A program made the translations under genes and the position numbers. 64,000 nt of DNA from DATBJG01 sp963790545 (GTDB taxonomy: Bacteria > Acidobacteriota > Vicinamibacteria > Vicinamibacterales > JAMQPK01). Where the stretch lies: NCBI GenBank assembly GCA_963790545.1, contig CAWBPA010000003.1, positions 1 through 64,000 on the forward strand, written 5' to 3'. A model generated the notes under the pieces. The model saw nothing but the letters and a program-made list of their open reading frames with translations, did no database searches and was not told the DNA's origin. This document shows, piece after piece, positions 1 through 9,275 of the stretch; within the stretch, counting starts at the first letter, position 1; every line of letters starts with the position of its first letter.

Positions 1-894
1 CTCGACCCAATCCAGCGTCACGAGAAACACCGCTGCAATCGTCAGATTGAAGATGACGTGCGCCCATGCGACGGCGATGCCAGGGTCTGCGGCAAAAGCC
101 ACGACTGCGCGCGCGAACCAGTCCAGGAACGGGAAATAGATGAGGACGCCGACCACGTTGAACAGACTGTTTGCAATTGCGGTCGCCCGGGCGGCAGGCT
201 TCATGCCGACGCTCGCGATGAGCGCCGTCGACGTCGAACCCGCGTTGGCACCAATCACGATCGGGATTGCCGCCTGCGGAGGCAGCACTCCCTGCTGAAC
301 CAGCAGGATTGCCACGCCGGTGGTAACACTGCTTGACTGGATGAGCGCCGTGAAGACGAGACCCGAGACGACGCCCAGCCAGGGCGTCTCCGCAAGCGTG
401 AGCCACTGCTTGAAGACCGGCTGATCTTGCAGGAACCCGAGCTCCCCCGAGATGAGATCGAGCGCGAAAAAGATCAGTCCAAAGTAGAAAACGGCCTTCC
501 CCACCACCCGCACTCGGAGTGGCAAGGCTGACACCAGCGCCCCAAGAACAATGAATACGGGGCCAATTCCGGTGAGCTTGAACGACACGAGCCAGGCGGT
601 CGCGGTCGTGCCGACGTTCGACCCAAGCAGAACGCCAAGGCTGGCGCGGAAGGAGATGACGGACGCATCCACGAGCGCCGTTGTCAGCGCGGTCACCGCG
701 CTGCTCGACTGCAGGACGGCGGTGGCAAGCGCTCCGACGGCGAAGCCGCGCCAGCGGCTTGCCGTCACACGCGCCAGCCACGACTGCAGTGCGGCCCCGC
801 CGACCGTTTGCAGCTCGCGACTGAACCCGTGCAGCCCGTAGAGAAACAGCACGATGGCTGAGACCGCGGCAATCAGCCCCTGCAACCCGGTCAT
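1..894 (-). CDS. Na+/phosphate cotransporter family protein (partial, C-terminus outside window)
   Basis: The minus-strand frame is open from ATG at 894 to the window edge (298 codons). The protein starts MTGLQGLIAAVSAIVLFLYG. It carries the two inverted-repeat signatures of the NptA/YjbB Na/Pi cotransporter family: QSSSAVT followed by GSNVGTT in the first half, and QSSSVTTG followed by GANAGSTST in the second. It should be an inner-membrane carrier coupling Na+ entry to phosphate or another anion. A C-terminal PhoU-like domain, if present, lies outside the window. The start is 2 bp past the stop of the K+ channel gene, so the two are probably cotranscribed. The family call is strong; the substrate is inferred. 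Confidence 0.85.
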   Translation of the reverse strand, partial: MTGLQGLIAAVSAIVLFLYGLHGFSRELQTVGGAALQSWLARVTASRWRGFAVGALATAVLQSSSAVTALTTALVDASVISFRASLGVLLGSNVGTTATAWLVSFKLTGIGPVFIVLGALVSALPLRVRVVGKAVFYFGLIFFALDLISGELGFLQDQPVFKQWLTLAETPWLGVVSGLVFTALIQSSSVTTGVAILLVQQGVLPPQAAIPIVIGANAGSTSTALIASVGMKPAARATAIANSLFNVVGVLIYFPFLDWFARAVVAFAADPGIAVAWAHVIFNLTIAAVFLVTLDWVE

Positions 895-896
895 AC

Positions 897-1340
897 TTAC
901 CCGCGCGTCGCGTTCGGGCTGGCCTTCCCGGTTTCCGCTCGATACATCCGGCTCACGACAGCAAAAAAGAAGCCCGTGGACCAGCCGCACATCAGAATGC
1001 CCGTCAGCGCCTCGACACCGCCGACCAGCCACCACTCCTCGGGCAACACGACATCTCCATAGCCGGTGGTCGTGTACGTCACGGCGCTGAAATAAAAGGC
1101 CGCATTCAGGTCGGTGATGGCACCCCTCCAGAAGTAGAGGAACGCCCAAACGGACACTTCAAGAAGATGCAGGAGGACGACCCATCCTGCCATGCCGATG
1201 AGACGCCACGTCCCTTGCCAGAATGGCTCTAACGACTGTGGCTGGCGGCTCAGCCTGCGTAAGGCCGATGTCACGCCGCCGGCGTGGATGGCCACGCACA
1301 GGGCCATAAGAGACCAGGCGATGAGCAGCTTCGACAGCAT
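897..1340 (-). CDS. Small two-TM potassium channel family protein
   Basis: 147 aa. The K+ selectivity filter TTGYGD is at residues 91-96, preceded by a pore helix and flanked by hydrophobic segments at about 4-22, 47-70 and 103-127. This matches the Ion_trans_2 (two-TM K+ channel) family. There is no cytoplasmic RCK/TrkA_N gating domain, so gating is unknown. It lies directly upstream of the Na/Pi transporter (2-bp gap) and 16 bp downstream of pflA on the same strand, at the end of the fermentation gene run. Cotranscription is likely, but a functional link to fermentation is not shown by the sequence. Confidence 0.8.
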   Translation of the reverse strand: MLSKLLIAWSLMALCVAIHAGGVTSALRRLSRQPQSLEPFWQGTWRLIGMAGWVVLLHLLEVSVWAFLYFWRGAITDLNAAFYFSAVTYTTTGYGDVVLPEEWWLVGGVEALTGILMCGWSTGFFFAVVSRMYRAETGKASPNATRG

Positions 1341-1356
1341 CGGTCCGGCGGGACCC

Positions 1357-2202
1357 TCAATACGCCTTCAGTCCTGCGCTTCGGAACGTCGCAATCGTCC
1401 GCTCGATCACGACGGCTGATGGCGGCTCAAGGGTCTCAAGCTTGTACTCGATGCCAAGTTCCTTCCACTTGTAGCGGCCCATTTGATGAAACGGCAGAAC
1501 GTCGGCGCGCTCCACATTGCCGAGGCTTGCGGCAAAGCTTGCAATCTTGGCGATCTCCTCGGGGTCGTCCGACAAGCCCGACGCAAGCACATAGCGAAGC
1601 CAGATGGGCCGCTTGCGCGCGGCAAGTCGCCGTGCAAAGTCCAGAGTCGGAGCGATATCGACGCCGGTGAGGTGCCGGTGGCGATCCGGATCCCAACCCT
1701 TGATGTCGAGCAGCACGAGATCGATCGTGTCGAGCTCGGCGTCGGTCAGGCGTTCACCGAGGTAGCCGTTGGTGTCGAGCGCCGTGTGGATGCCCATGGC
1801 CCGCGCAGCGGTGAAAAGCTTGACGGCGAACCGATGTTGCATCAGCGGCTCTCCCCCGCTCAGGGTGAAGCCGCCAGACATCACCTTGAGCCCCTGACGG
1901 TACTTGCGCAGCTCGTCGGTCGCCTTCGCAATCGTGACGGGGACTCCATTGGTCATCGTCCAGGTGTCCGGGTTGTGACAGTAGAGGCACCGCCACATAC
2001 AACCCGACGTCCAGGCAACGACTCGTACGCCAGGGCCATCGACGGTGGAGCCAGTCGTGAATGAATGCAGAAATCCCATGTCGCCGGTCGCGAGCGCGGT
2101 CCGAACGTCTTCTTCGGGTACGTCCTTGCCCAGGTTGACACGAAGCTCGTAGGGGCTTTTCGCTTCTAACCGAGCCTCCGCGCGTGTCTGACTCTCAGAC
2201 AT
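1357..2202 (-). CDS. pflA: Pyruvate formate-lyase-activating enzyme (radical SAM)
   Basis: 281 aa. The radical SAM cluster motif C-M-W-R-C-L-Y-C places the three Fe-S ligands at C68, C72 and C75, in the spacing used by PFL activases, followed by HNPDTW. GGEP-type and LDIKG motifs are also present. The enzyme uses a [4Fe-4S] cluster and S-adenosylmethionine to make the glycyl radical of PflB. Its ATG overlaps the pflB stop by 8 bp, indicating translational coupling in one operon. The length is slightly above E. coli PflA because of an N-terminal extension of about 40 residues. Confidence 0.93.
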   Translation of the reverse strand: MSESQTRAEARLEAKSPYELRVNLGKDVPEEDVRTALATGDMGFLHSFTTGSTVDGPGVRVVAWTSGCMWRCLYCHNPDTWTMTNGVPVTIAKATDELRKYRQGLKVMSGGFTLSGGEPLMQHRFAVKLFTAARAMGIHTALDTNGYLGERLTDAELDTIDLVLLDIKGWDPDRHRHLTGVDIAPTLDFARRLAARKRPIWLRYVLASGLSDDPEEIAKIASFAASLGNVERADVLPFHQMGRYKWKELGIEYKLETLEPPSAVVIERTIATFRSAGLKAY

Positions 2203-4469
2203 GACGATCGCCGCCGTGGAAGGTTCGATTGATTACGTCCATCTGCTGCTCGCGCGAGAGCCGCACGAAATTCACCGCATACCCCGAGACGCGAATCGTC
2301 AGGTTCGGGTAGTTTTCCGGGTGATCCATGGCATCGATGAGCGTGTCGCGGTTGAGTACGTTCACGTTCATGTGATACCCGCTCGTGCCGAAGAACGCAT
2401 CGAGTATGCCGGTGAGATTGGTGATACGGTCTTCGGCCACGCGTCCCAAACCTGTCGGCACCAGCGACACGGTGAGAGAAATTCCATCAGCGGCATCGCG
2501 ATACGGAATCTTCGCCACCGACGCAGCCGAGGCGTGAATGCCGTGGCTGTCGCGGCCGTGCATGGGATTCGCCCCCGGCGCAAACGGCTCACCGCGCCGT
2601 CGCCCGTCAGGCGTGTTGCCGGTCGCTTTGCCGTACACGACATTCGAGGTAATCGTCAGAATCGACTGCGTGTGGAGAGCGTTGCGATACGTGGGGAATT
2701 TCCTGAGCTTGCTCATGAACGTGCTGACCGCCCAGACCGCGAGCTGATCGACACGGTTGTCATTGTTGCCGAACAGCGGGAACGTCCCCTCGGTCTGATA
2801 ATCCGTCACCAGACCGGTTGCGTCACGAACGACACGCACCTTCGCGTATTTGATCGCCGAGAGGCTGTCGGCGATGACGGACAGGCCAGCCATGCCGAAC
2901 GCCATGGTTCTGAGCGGTGCGTAGTCGTGCAGCGCCATCTCGACGCGTTCGTAGGCATACTTGTCGTGCATGTAATGAATGATGTTCATCGCGTTCACGT
3001 AGACGCCGGCGAGCCAGTCCATCATCTTCTCGAACTTGCCGAGCACGTCGTCGAAATCGAGGTAGTCGCCTTTGGCCGGCTCGAACGCGGGTCCGACCTG
3101 TTCGCCGTTGATCTCGTCCCGGCCTCCGTTGATCGCGTAAAGGAGACACTTGGCCATGTTGGCGCGGGCGCCGAAGAACTGCATCTGCTTGCCCATCAAC
3201 ATGGGCGAGACACAGCAGGCAATGGCTCCGTCGTCTCCCCAGGCGCGGCGCATGATCTCGTCGCTTTCGAACTGGATAGAACTGGTATCGATCGCAACCT
3301 TGGCGGCAAAGCGCCGAAACCCATCTGGCAGGCGCGGGGAGTACCAGATGGTCAGATTCGGTTCCGGTGCCGGACCGAGGTTGTAAAGCGTCTGCAGGAT
3401 ACGAAAGCTCGTCTTTGTCGCGAGCGAGCGGCCGTCATCGCCCATCCCGGCGATGGACTCAGTGACCCAGGTCGGATCGCCGGCAAAGAGCTCGTCGTAC
3501 TCCGGGGTGCGCAGAAACCGGATAATCCGCAGCTTGATGACGAAGTCGTCGATAATCTCCTGGACCTGCTCCTCCGTCAGCGCGCCAGAGGCGAGATCCC
3601 GTTCGAAGTAAATGTCGAGGAACGTGGACGTGCGACCCAGTGACATGGCCGCGCCGTTTTGCTCCTTCACCCCGGCCAGGTATCCGAAATACAGCCACTG
3701 CACCGCTTCCTTTGCCGTGGCCGCAGGACGCGAGACGTCGAACCCGTAGCTCGCCGCCATCTGGACGAGCTCTTTGAGCGCTCGAATCTGCTCGGCCAGC
3801 TCCTCGCGATCGCGGATGATGTCGTCCGTGGACAGGACGTCATCGAGATTCCGCTTCTCTTCCTGCTTGCGTTCGATCAGTCGTTTGACACCGTAGAGCG
3901 CAACGCGGCGGTAGTCCCCGATGATCCGGCCGCGGCCGTACGCGTCGGGCAATCCCGTGAGCACGTGTGAGCTGCGGCATCGTCGGACGTCCGCGGTGTA
4001 GGCGTCGAATACGGCGTCGTTGTGAGTCTTGCGATACTTGGTGAATGCCTCCACGACGTGCGGATCGGGTTCGTATCCGTATGTCTTGAGCGCGTTGGCC
4101 ACCAGCCGGAACCCGCCGTTTGGCATAATCGCGCGCTTCAGCGGTGCATCCGTCTGAAGACCCACGATGATTTCGTTCTCGCGGTCGATGTACCCAGGCG
4201 GATGGGCAGTGATGGAGCTCGGAATCTGCGAGACGTCTAGAACGCCCTTCCGTTGTTCCTCCGGGAAGAGCGCGGTGAGAGAGTTCCAGATTTTCTGTGT
4301 GCGGGGTGTGGCCGGCGCCAGGAACGAGTCGTCGCCATTGTACGGCTCGTAGTTCTGTTGAATGAAATCTCGAACGTTGATTTCCTTTTGCCAGAGACCG
4401 GTTCGAAATCCGCGCCAGGGCGAACTCGTCGCCTCAAGTGTTCTTTTCTTGCGATGCCGTTGTAGCCAT
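2195..4469 (-). CDS. pflB: Formate C-acetyltransferase (pyruvate formate-lyase), one-base frameshift near the N-terminus
   Basis: It catalyses pyruvate + CoA to acetyl-CoA + formate. The active-site cysteine pair is seen in IACCVSPM and the glycyl-radical loop in RVSGYAVNF near the C-terminus. An intact frame runs from GTG 4165 to 2195 (656 aa), but homology to E. coli PflB continues upstream in the same frame (WRGF, VNVRD-like INVRDFIQ, EPYNGDDSF, PPGYID) to about 4434. No start codon exists there. The likely real start is ATG 4469, which has GGGAG/GAAGG upstream and reads MATTASQEKNT then TGA. Dropping one base near the AAAA run (4440-4452) joins it to the long frame, giving about 757 aa, the family's normal size. 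Whether this is a real lesion or an assembly insertion cannot be decided here. Confidence 0.9.
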
Positions 4470-4494
4470 GAAAGATGCCTTCACTCCCTGCCCG

Positions 4495-5691
4495 CTACGC
4501 GCGGGCTTCAATTAATCCCAGCAACTGCCCAGTGTGCCGTGCGATCATCAGTTCCTCATTGGTCGGGATCACCCAGGCCGACGCTCCGCTCCCCGTCTTT
4601 GAAATCCGAGGAGTCTTGCGGGCATTCGCCTCCTCGTCAAGCTCGATCCCCAGCCACGCGGAGGCCCCACAGATCCGGCGCCGGATCTCTCCGGAGTTCT
4701 CACCAATCCCGCCGGTGAACACCAGCCCGTCGATTCCACCGAGCACGGCGGCGAGCGCTCCGATCTCCTTGGCAGCACGGTAAACGAAATAGTCCACCGC
4801 CAACCTGGCGGCTGGCTCGCGACTCTCCAACAGGTTGCGCATGTCGTTGCTGATGCCGGAAATGCCCAACAGTCCGGATTTCTTGTAGAGGATCGTCTCC
4901 ACTTCCCTGGCGGTGAGGCGGAGGGTCTGGAACAAATACAGGATCACACCGGGATCGACGGCGCCCGGCCTGGTGCCCATGCACAGCCCATCGAGGGCGG
5001 TGAACCCGAGGCTGTTGTCGATGCTCTTGCCGTTCTTCAGCGCGCACAGGCTCGCGCCACTTCCGAGGTGAGCGACGATCACGCGGCCGTCGGCAATCTC
5101 CGGCGCGACCGTCGGCAGCATCGAGGCAATGTATTCGTACGACAGGCCATGAAAGCCATATCGCTGCACGCCGGAGCTGCAGATGTCCCGGGGCAGCGGA
5201 ATCACCGAGGCGATGGCCGGCTGGCCGCGGTGAAAGCTCGTGTCGAAGCAGGCCACCTGCGGGACACCAGGCAGCCGCTCGGAGACCGCTTCAATCGCCG
5301 CCAGGTTGTGCGGCTGATGGAGAGGAGCGAGCGGCACCAGCGTTTGCAGCTCGTCCAGCACTTCTTTCGTGACAATCGTCGGACCGGCAAATTTGGCGCC
5401 GCCGTGGACGACGCGATGGCCGACGCCGAGCACGCGCGCCCCGCCGTACGTGGAACGGGACCACGCCGCCAGCGCGTCGAACGCAGAGCGCCCGTCGTGG
5501 ACGCCCCCGCCCAGCTCGCGATCGACAAGGCTTCCACCCGTCCCGTCCTTGACCGCGAGCCGTGGCGAGCTCCCGATGCCCTCAACCTGGCCCCGCGCTT
5601 CCAGTTGCCAGCCGTATTTCTTCGGTCTCCGGTAGATGCAGAACTTGAGGCTCGACGAGCCGGCATTGAGTACTACTGCGTAGTCGTCCAT
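4495..5691 (-). CDS. ackA: Acetate kinase
   Basis: 398 aa, the standard length. The N-terminal signature NAGSSSLK is at residues 9-16, and GFHGLSYEY, GSGASL, GTRPGAVDPG and the C-terminal FTGGIGENS segment are all present, as expected for the ASKHA-fold enzyme. It converts acetyl phosphate + ADP to acetate + ATP. It lies 25 bp from the likely pflB start and 26-46 bp downstream of the phosphotransacetylase gene, completing a pta-ackA-pflB-pflA set that harvests ATP from pyruvate under oxygen limitation. Confidence 0.95.
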   Translation of the reverse strand: MDDYAVVLNAGSSSLKFCIYRRPKKYGWQLEARGQVEGIGSSPRLAVKDGTGGSLVDRELGGGVHDGRSAFDALAAWSRSTYGGARVLGVGHRVVHGGAKFAGPTIVTKEVLDELQTLVPLAPLHQPHNLAAIEAVSERLPGVPQVACFDTSFHRGQPAIASVIPLPRDICSSGVQRYGFHGLSYEYIASMLPTVAPEIADGRVIVAHLGSGASLCALKNGKSIDNSLGFTALDGLCMGTRPGAVDPGVILYLFQTLRLTAREVETILYKKSGLLGISGISNDMRNLLESREPAARLAVDYFVYRAAKEIGALAAVLGGIDGLVFTGGIGENSGEIRRRICGASAWLGIELDEEANARKTPRISKTGSGASAWVIPTNEELMIARHTGQLLGLIEARA

Positions 5692-5717
5692 ACCAACTGG
5701 CTCCGGGTACGGCGGGT

Positions 5718-6749
5718 CTAACGCGGCCTACGCCACGCTACGGCGGACGCGCGGGCTCTACAGACGACGCCGCGAAGGTCCGCTCCACGTACTGCACTGC
5801 CCCTACGTGTTGCTGGCTGAAGTGCCTGTCGTCGTGCATGCGCGGCGAGCATCGCGACCGCGCAGCTCGCGATCCTCGACCGCACGCTGTCGGCGCGGCT
5901 CGTCAGGATAATTGGTACGCGGGCGCCCAGAACGAGACCAGCGCTGTCGGCCCTGGCCAGGAAACTGAGCTGCTTGGCCAGAATGTTGCCGGCCTCCAGA
6001 TCAGGCGCAAGGAGGATGTCCGGATCGCCCGCAACCTCCGACTTGATTCCCTTCACCTTCGCGGCTTCCTTGCTGATGGCGTTGTCGAAAGCGAGCGGCC
6101 CGTCCAGCTGGCCGCCCCTGATCTGTCCCCGCTCGGCCATCTTGCACAGCGCCGCGGCGTCAATCGTGGCCGGCATTTTGGTGGTGACCGTCTCCACCGC
6201 TGCCAGGATCGCGACTTTCGGCGTCGTGACACCAAGGGATATGGCCAGATCGATCGCGTTCTGACAGATGTCGACCTTATCCTCCAGGTTCGGGGCAATG
6301 GTGATGGCCGCATCGGTGACCATCAGCACCTTGTGATAGGTGGGGACATCCATGATGAACACATGACTGATGCGGCGTCCGGTGCGCAACCCGGTCTCCC
6401 GCGCAACCACGGCGCCGAGCAGCTCGTCGGTGTGCAGGCTCCCTTTCATGAGCAGCTCGGCCTGCCCCTGGCGGACGAGCTCCACGGCTTTGGCCGCCGC
6501 GGCATGACTGTGGGGAACGTCCACGACACGGGTCGACCCAAGGTCGATGCCGCTCCGTTTCGCCACTTCGTTGATCTTGGCGGCCGGGCCGACGAGAATC
6601 GGCACGATCAACCCCTTCGCGCCAGCTTCGACCGCTCCACTCAGTGCCGTCGCCTCGCAAGGATGCGCGACGGCCGTCGGAATCGGCTCCAGGCTGCGAC
6701 ACCGCACCAATAGCTGTTCGTACTTTCCGGTTCCGGACTCTCGATTCAT
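5718..6749 (-). CDS. pta: Phosphate acetyl/butyryltransferase family protein, probable frameshift at the C-terminus
   Basis: PTA_PTB-family enzyme moving the acyl group of acetyl-CoA to phosphate and feeding ackA just downstream. Family segments include KGSLHTDELL, DVPTYHKV, TDAAITIAPNLEDK and the C-terminal PIILTSRADSVRSRIASCAVAML. The frame as read has 343 codons and ends in an Arg-rich tail with A/T-rich third positions. Shifting +1 near 5840 gives a tail with GC-rich third positions (RMHDDRHFSQQHVGAVQYVE and onward) that stops at 5738, so one extra base is suspected. The short single-domain form resembles phosphate acetyl/butyryltransferases more than the long E. coli Pta. First gene of the fermentation run. 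Confidence 0.85.
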   Translation of the reverse strand: MNRESGTGKYEQLLVRCRSLEPIPTAVAHPCEATALSGAVEAGAKGLIVPILVGPAAKINEVAKRSGIDLGSTRVVDVPHSHAAAAKAVELVRQGQAELLMKGSLHTDELLGAVVARETGLRTGRRISHVFIMDVPTYHKVLMVTDAAITIAPNLEDKVDICQNAIDLAISLGVTTPKVAILAAVETVTTKMPATIDAAALCKMAERGQIRGGQLDGPLAFDNAISKEAAKVKGIKSEVAGDPDILLAPDLEAGNILAKQLSFLARADSAGLVLGARVPIILTSRADSVRSRIASCAVAMLAAHARRQALQPATRRGSAVRGADLRGVVCRARASAVAWRRPR

Positions 6750-6998
6750 GGCGTGTTCTCTGCAACTGCCGGGACCGGCGGCAACCCGGGCCCGTCTCTC
6801 TCAAGAGAAAAGTCAGCAAAACAGCAGGAGAGCAAGGTGCGTTCCCTGGGCTGTCGCTGGGCGCAGGCCAAAACGGGCGAAATTCTGGGGACTTTGCCGA
6901 CGTTTTCAGTAGCGCCGCGGGCGGCCGGATCGGAGCGCCTCCATTGATCCGGAGTTCCTCCGGGATGCCGTAGTCCGGTATTCGATGCGGGCCGCAGC

Positions 6999-7472
6999 TT
7001 GTGGCTCAATACCTGCGCGCGCGACCTCGCACGTGGAAACACCCTGACCCGTGATGCGCTGTCGCTCGAGACACCTGACGGCAAAACCATTCCGTTGCCG
7101 TCGGTCATTGAGTTCCGGAAGGCGAGCCTCGCGGCGCTCGAGGATCGGGCGAAGATCCAACGCGAGTCGATCAACTACTTTCCACCGAGCGCCCGCCAGG
7201 CGTGCCGGGTTGGGTTCTTCTCCGAGTTGGACTCTCGGGCCGTTTCGTACGACCAGGTGGAACTCAGCTACACGCGGGGGTGTGTCGGTCGGCTTTACTT
7301 TCAAATACCCGGCGGGATCACGTACGGCCAGCACTGGCTCAACGTGAAGTTTCAGAAATCTGTCGTGCGCGTGCCGTTCAGAATCCTGACCAAGGACGAG
7401 GAAAAGTTGTTGTCACAGAACTACAAGGACATCCGCCGGCAGGTAGAAGACGCGTTCAAGCAGAAGAGCTGA
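6999..7472 (+). CDS. Hypothetical protein, N-terminus uncertain
   Basis: 157 aa from a TTG codon; not recognised. The same frame is open upstream to a TGA at 6945-6947 and reads DAGRSLWLNTCARDLARGNT, but it contains no ATG or GTG, so the N-terminus is either TTG-initiated or lost. The protein is mixed alpha/beta with one Cys pair (about C65 and C91) and a charged, helical C-terminus. No signal peptide is visible from this start, although the sequence looks like the mature part of an exported protein. It diverges from pta on the other strand. The 249 bp between them hold no clear regulatory site. Confidence 0.5.
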   Translation: MWLNTCARDLARGNTLTRDALSLETPDGKTIPLPSVIEFRKASLAALEDRAKIQRESINYFPPSARQACRVGFFSELDSRAVSYDQVELSYTRGCVGRLYFQIPGGITYGQHWLNVKFQKSVVRVPFRILTKDEEKLLSQNYKDIRRQVEDAFKQKS

Positions 7473-7533
7473 GAAGCGCCACCGCGCCCTCTACCGCACC
7501 GACAAAGAAGCGGCAACCAGCTTGCCGCCGACA

Positions 7534-7656
7534 CTACGTGCATCCGCGCATCAGGAAGATCACAAACAGAAGCGATGCGGGTACGCCAAGAGCCCACAAG
7601 AGAATGTAGCCAATCGCCCCTGCTTCTCCGGCCAAACGATATATCGTCGCTCTCAT
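7534..7656 (-). CDS. Small membrane protein (40 aa)
   Basis: The ATG at 7656 is preceded by a strong Shine-Dalgarno (AAAGAGGAG then 5 bases). The product, MRATIYRLAGEAGAIGYILL and onward, has one long hydrophobic stretch from about residue 14 to 36 and ends RGCT. The longer open frame starting at 7815 lacks a ribosome site and its upstream part has no gene-like composition, so the short start is preferred. No family is recognised. It is a single-span inner-membrane peptide of unknown role between two unrelated genes. Confidence 0.55.
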   Translation of the reverse strand: MRATIYRLAGEAGAIGYILLWALGVPASLLFVIFLMRGCT

Positions 7657-7824
7657 GATTTCTCCTCTTTGATAGCGCGCACGGGCGCGCTTCATCGGTT
7701 TTTGAGAGCAAAGCAAGTGCCAGGGAGAACTGCCTGCTGCGAAATGGCAGTTTCCCACGTCCCAGACCCGCGATCGATGTCCGTAGGGGAGACGCACTGA
7801 CGGGAGAGCGGACACTCTATCGTG

Positions 7825-9207
7825 TCATGTCTTTCCAGCGGCCATGAATTTGGTCCTCAGGCCCTTTCGATCGACTTCCTTCCCCCTGAGGTAGACGGAG
7901 GAAATGCGCCGCGTGTTGCCGATGGCGTCGAGAGGGTTCGCATCGAGCACAACGAAATCTGCCTGCTTCTTGACCGCCATCGTTCCTATTCGATCCAGCT
8001 TGAGAATTCTCGCGTTGGTTCCCGTCGCGGCGACGATGGCCTCCATCGGGGTCATTCCACATTGGGCATACGCGGCAAGCTGCTCGTGGACGCCAATGCC
8101 GTCGCCCGTGCCGTCGGTTCCCAGACCAATCACCATGCCCGCGCCGTGGATCTTTTTCAGATTTCGACAATGGAGTTCGAAGAGTTCGTCCGACGGATTT
8201 CCCTTGGCCTCTCGTTGCTTGATCGCCGCCCGCATCCTCTCGATTTGGTTGGCGGGCAACGTCTCCGCCAGGGCTTCGACGATCTCCGACGTCTGAGGAA
8301 CCGGCATGTTTGGACCCGACCACACTCTCGGGTTTGCCTTGACGAGGGACAGGTACTCCTCATCGACGTCCCGGTCGCGAACGAGATGCACGAAGCCGTC
8401 TATGCCGGCCCGAAACAGGTCCTTGGCATCGGCCAGCGCAGAGGTTCGACTCAAATGAGCGAGCACCTCCATCCCATTGGCGTGCGCTTCGGCAATGATG
8501 GCCCGATACACGCTTGGTTGAAGCTTCGGGACGCTTCCATTCCTGTCGTCGACCCAGATTTTGACGAAATGCACACCGTCGGCACCGAGGTCCTTGACAT
8601 GATGACGGCCCTCGCGCTCCGTTCTCGCGCCGTACGGAATCCCGAGCCGGGGCTCTCCCGTCGGTCCACCAATCGGCGTGGCGGCAATGCCCTTCCCGAC
8701 CGTCAGGAAACGCGCCGCATTCGGAGTCACCGCGTCACGTAGTTCGTACGCAAGCCCGGGATCGGCCTCGAGGCCCATGCTCAATGCGGCCGAGACGCCG
8801 TAGTACGCGTATCGCTCCAGCTGATCGATGAGGTTGTCGCGCGTATAGTTGGCCTTGCTGTTGCTCCCATCCCGTTCATTCACCAGCCCGATATGGTTAT
8901 GACCGTCGATTAACGCAGGAATCACCGTCTTGCCGGACAGATCCACGCGAACGGCGTTACGTGGTGGCTCACGCTCACCTCGCTTGCCGACCCAGGTAAA
9001 ACTGTCGCCCTCGACGACGAACGCGGCATTCTCGATAGGTGGGCTCCCATCCCCCACAATGAGGCGCGCGCTTTCAAACCAGACAGGAGCGGTGTTTCTG
9101 CCTTGGGAACCCGCGACGATTGTGCGATGAACCAGAAGGCCCGCAGCGACCCCGGCCAGGCTACACGCCGCGACCATGCCCCACGCCGTTGGTTTGAAGT
9201 CAGACAT
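7825..9207 (-). CDS. Secreted/membrane-anchored amidohydrolase
   Basis: 460 aa with an N-terminal hydrophobic segment (about 9-31) that serves as signal or anchor. It is an imidazolonepropionase-like metal-dependent amidohydrolase: the HxH metal motif is H103-H105 in DGHNHIG, followed by a candidate metal-bridging Lys in HFVKIW, further His-containing strands and the late Asp in GTDGTGDG. The C-terminus has the usual composite beta-sandwich return (KQADFVVLDANPL). Substrate unknown; the family includes prolidase-like peptidases and ring hydrolases. It stands alone, with a divergent kinase remnant upstream. Confidence 0.83.
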   Translation of the reverse strand: MSDFKPTAWGMVAACSLAGVAAGLLVHRTIVAGSQGRNTAPVWFESARLIVGDGSPPIENAAFVVEGDSFTWVGKRGEREPPRNAVRVDLSGKTVIPALIDGHNHIGLVNERDGSNSKANYTRDNLIDQLERYAYYGVSAALSMGLEADPGLAYELRDAVTPNAARFLTVGKGIAATPIGGPTGEPRLGIPYGARTEREGRHHVKDLGADGVHFVKIWVDDRNGSVPKLQPSVYRAIIAEAHANGMEVLAHLSRTSALADAKDLFRAGIDGFVHLVRDRDVDEEYLSLVKANPRVWSGPNMPVPQTSEIVEALAETLPANQIERMRAAIKQREAKGNPSDELFELHCRNLKKIHGAGMVIGLGTDGTGDGIGVHEQLAAYAQCGMTPMEAIVAATGTNARILKLDRIGTMAVKKQADFVVLDANPLDAIGNTRRISSVYLRGKEVDRKGLRTKFMAAGKT

Positions 9208-9256
9208 TTCAGGCCTCCACGATCGACCACCGAGTTTCTGCGTCGCACTCGAGCGC

Positions 9257-9262
9257 TATAAT
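9257..9262 (+). promoter_or_regulatory. Sigma-70-like -10 box (TATAAT) of the truncated kinase
   Basis: A perfect TATAAT sits 13 bp before the ATG at 9276. No convincing TTGACA is seen 17 bp upstream. The site resembles -10 boxes found just before other starts in this window, such as TAAAAT before 34202 and TATAAT at 45218. Confidence 0.4.
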
Positions 9263-9275
9263 CCGCCTTATTCCC

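Noticed and set aside
1..894. Plus-strand ORFs at 58-336 and 551-841
   Set aside because: Shadows of the minus-strand Na/Pi cotransporter, which has both family signatures in a continuous frame.
2201..3643. Plus-strand 480-aa ORF opposite pflB
   Set aside because: Antisense shadow of a strongly conserved gene in high-GC DNA; His/Arg/Val-rich composition typical of such shadows.
4434..4436. Programmed +1 frameshift in pflB like that of prfB
   Set aside because: The context ACT TGA lacks the CTT TGA C slip codon and internal SD of prfB, and other genes have the same one-base problem in unrelated contexts.
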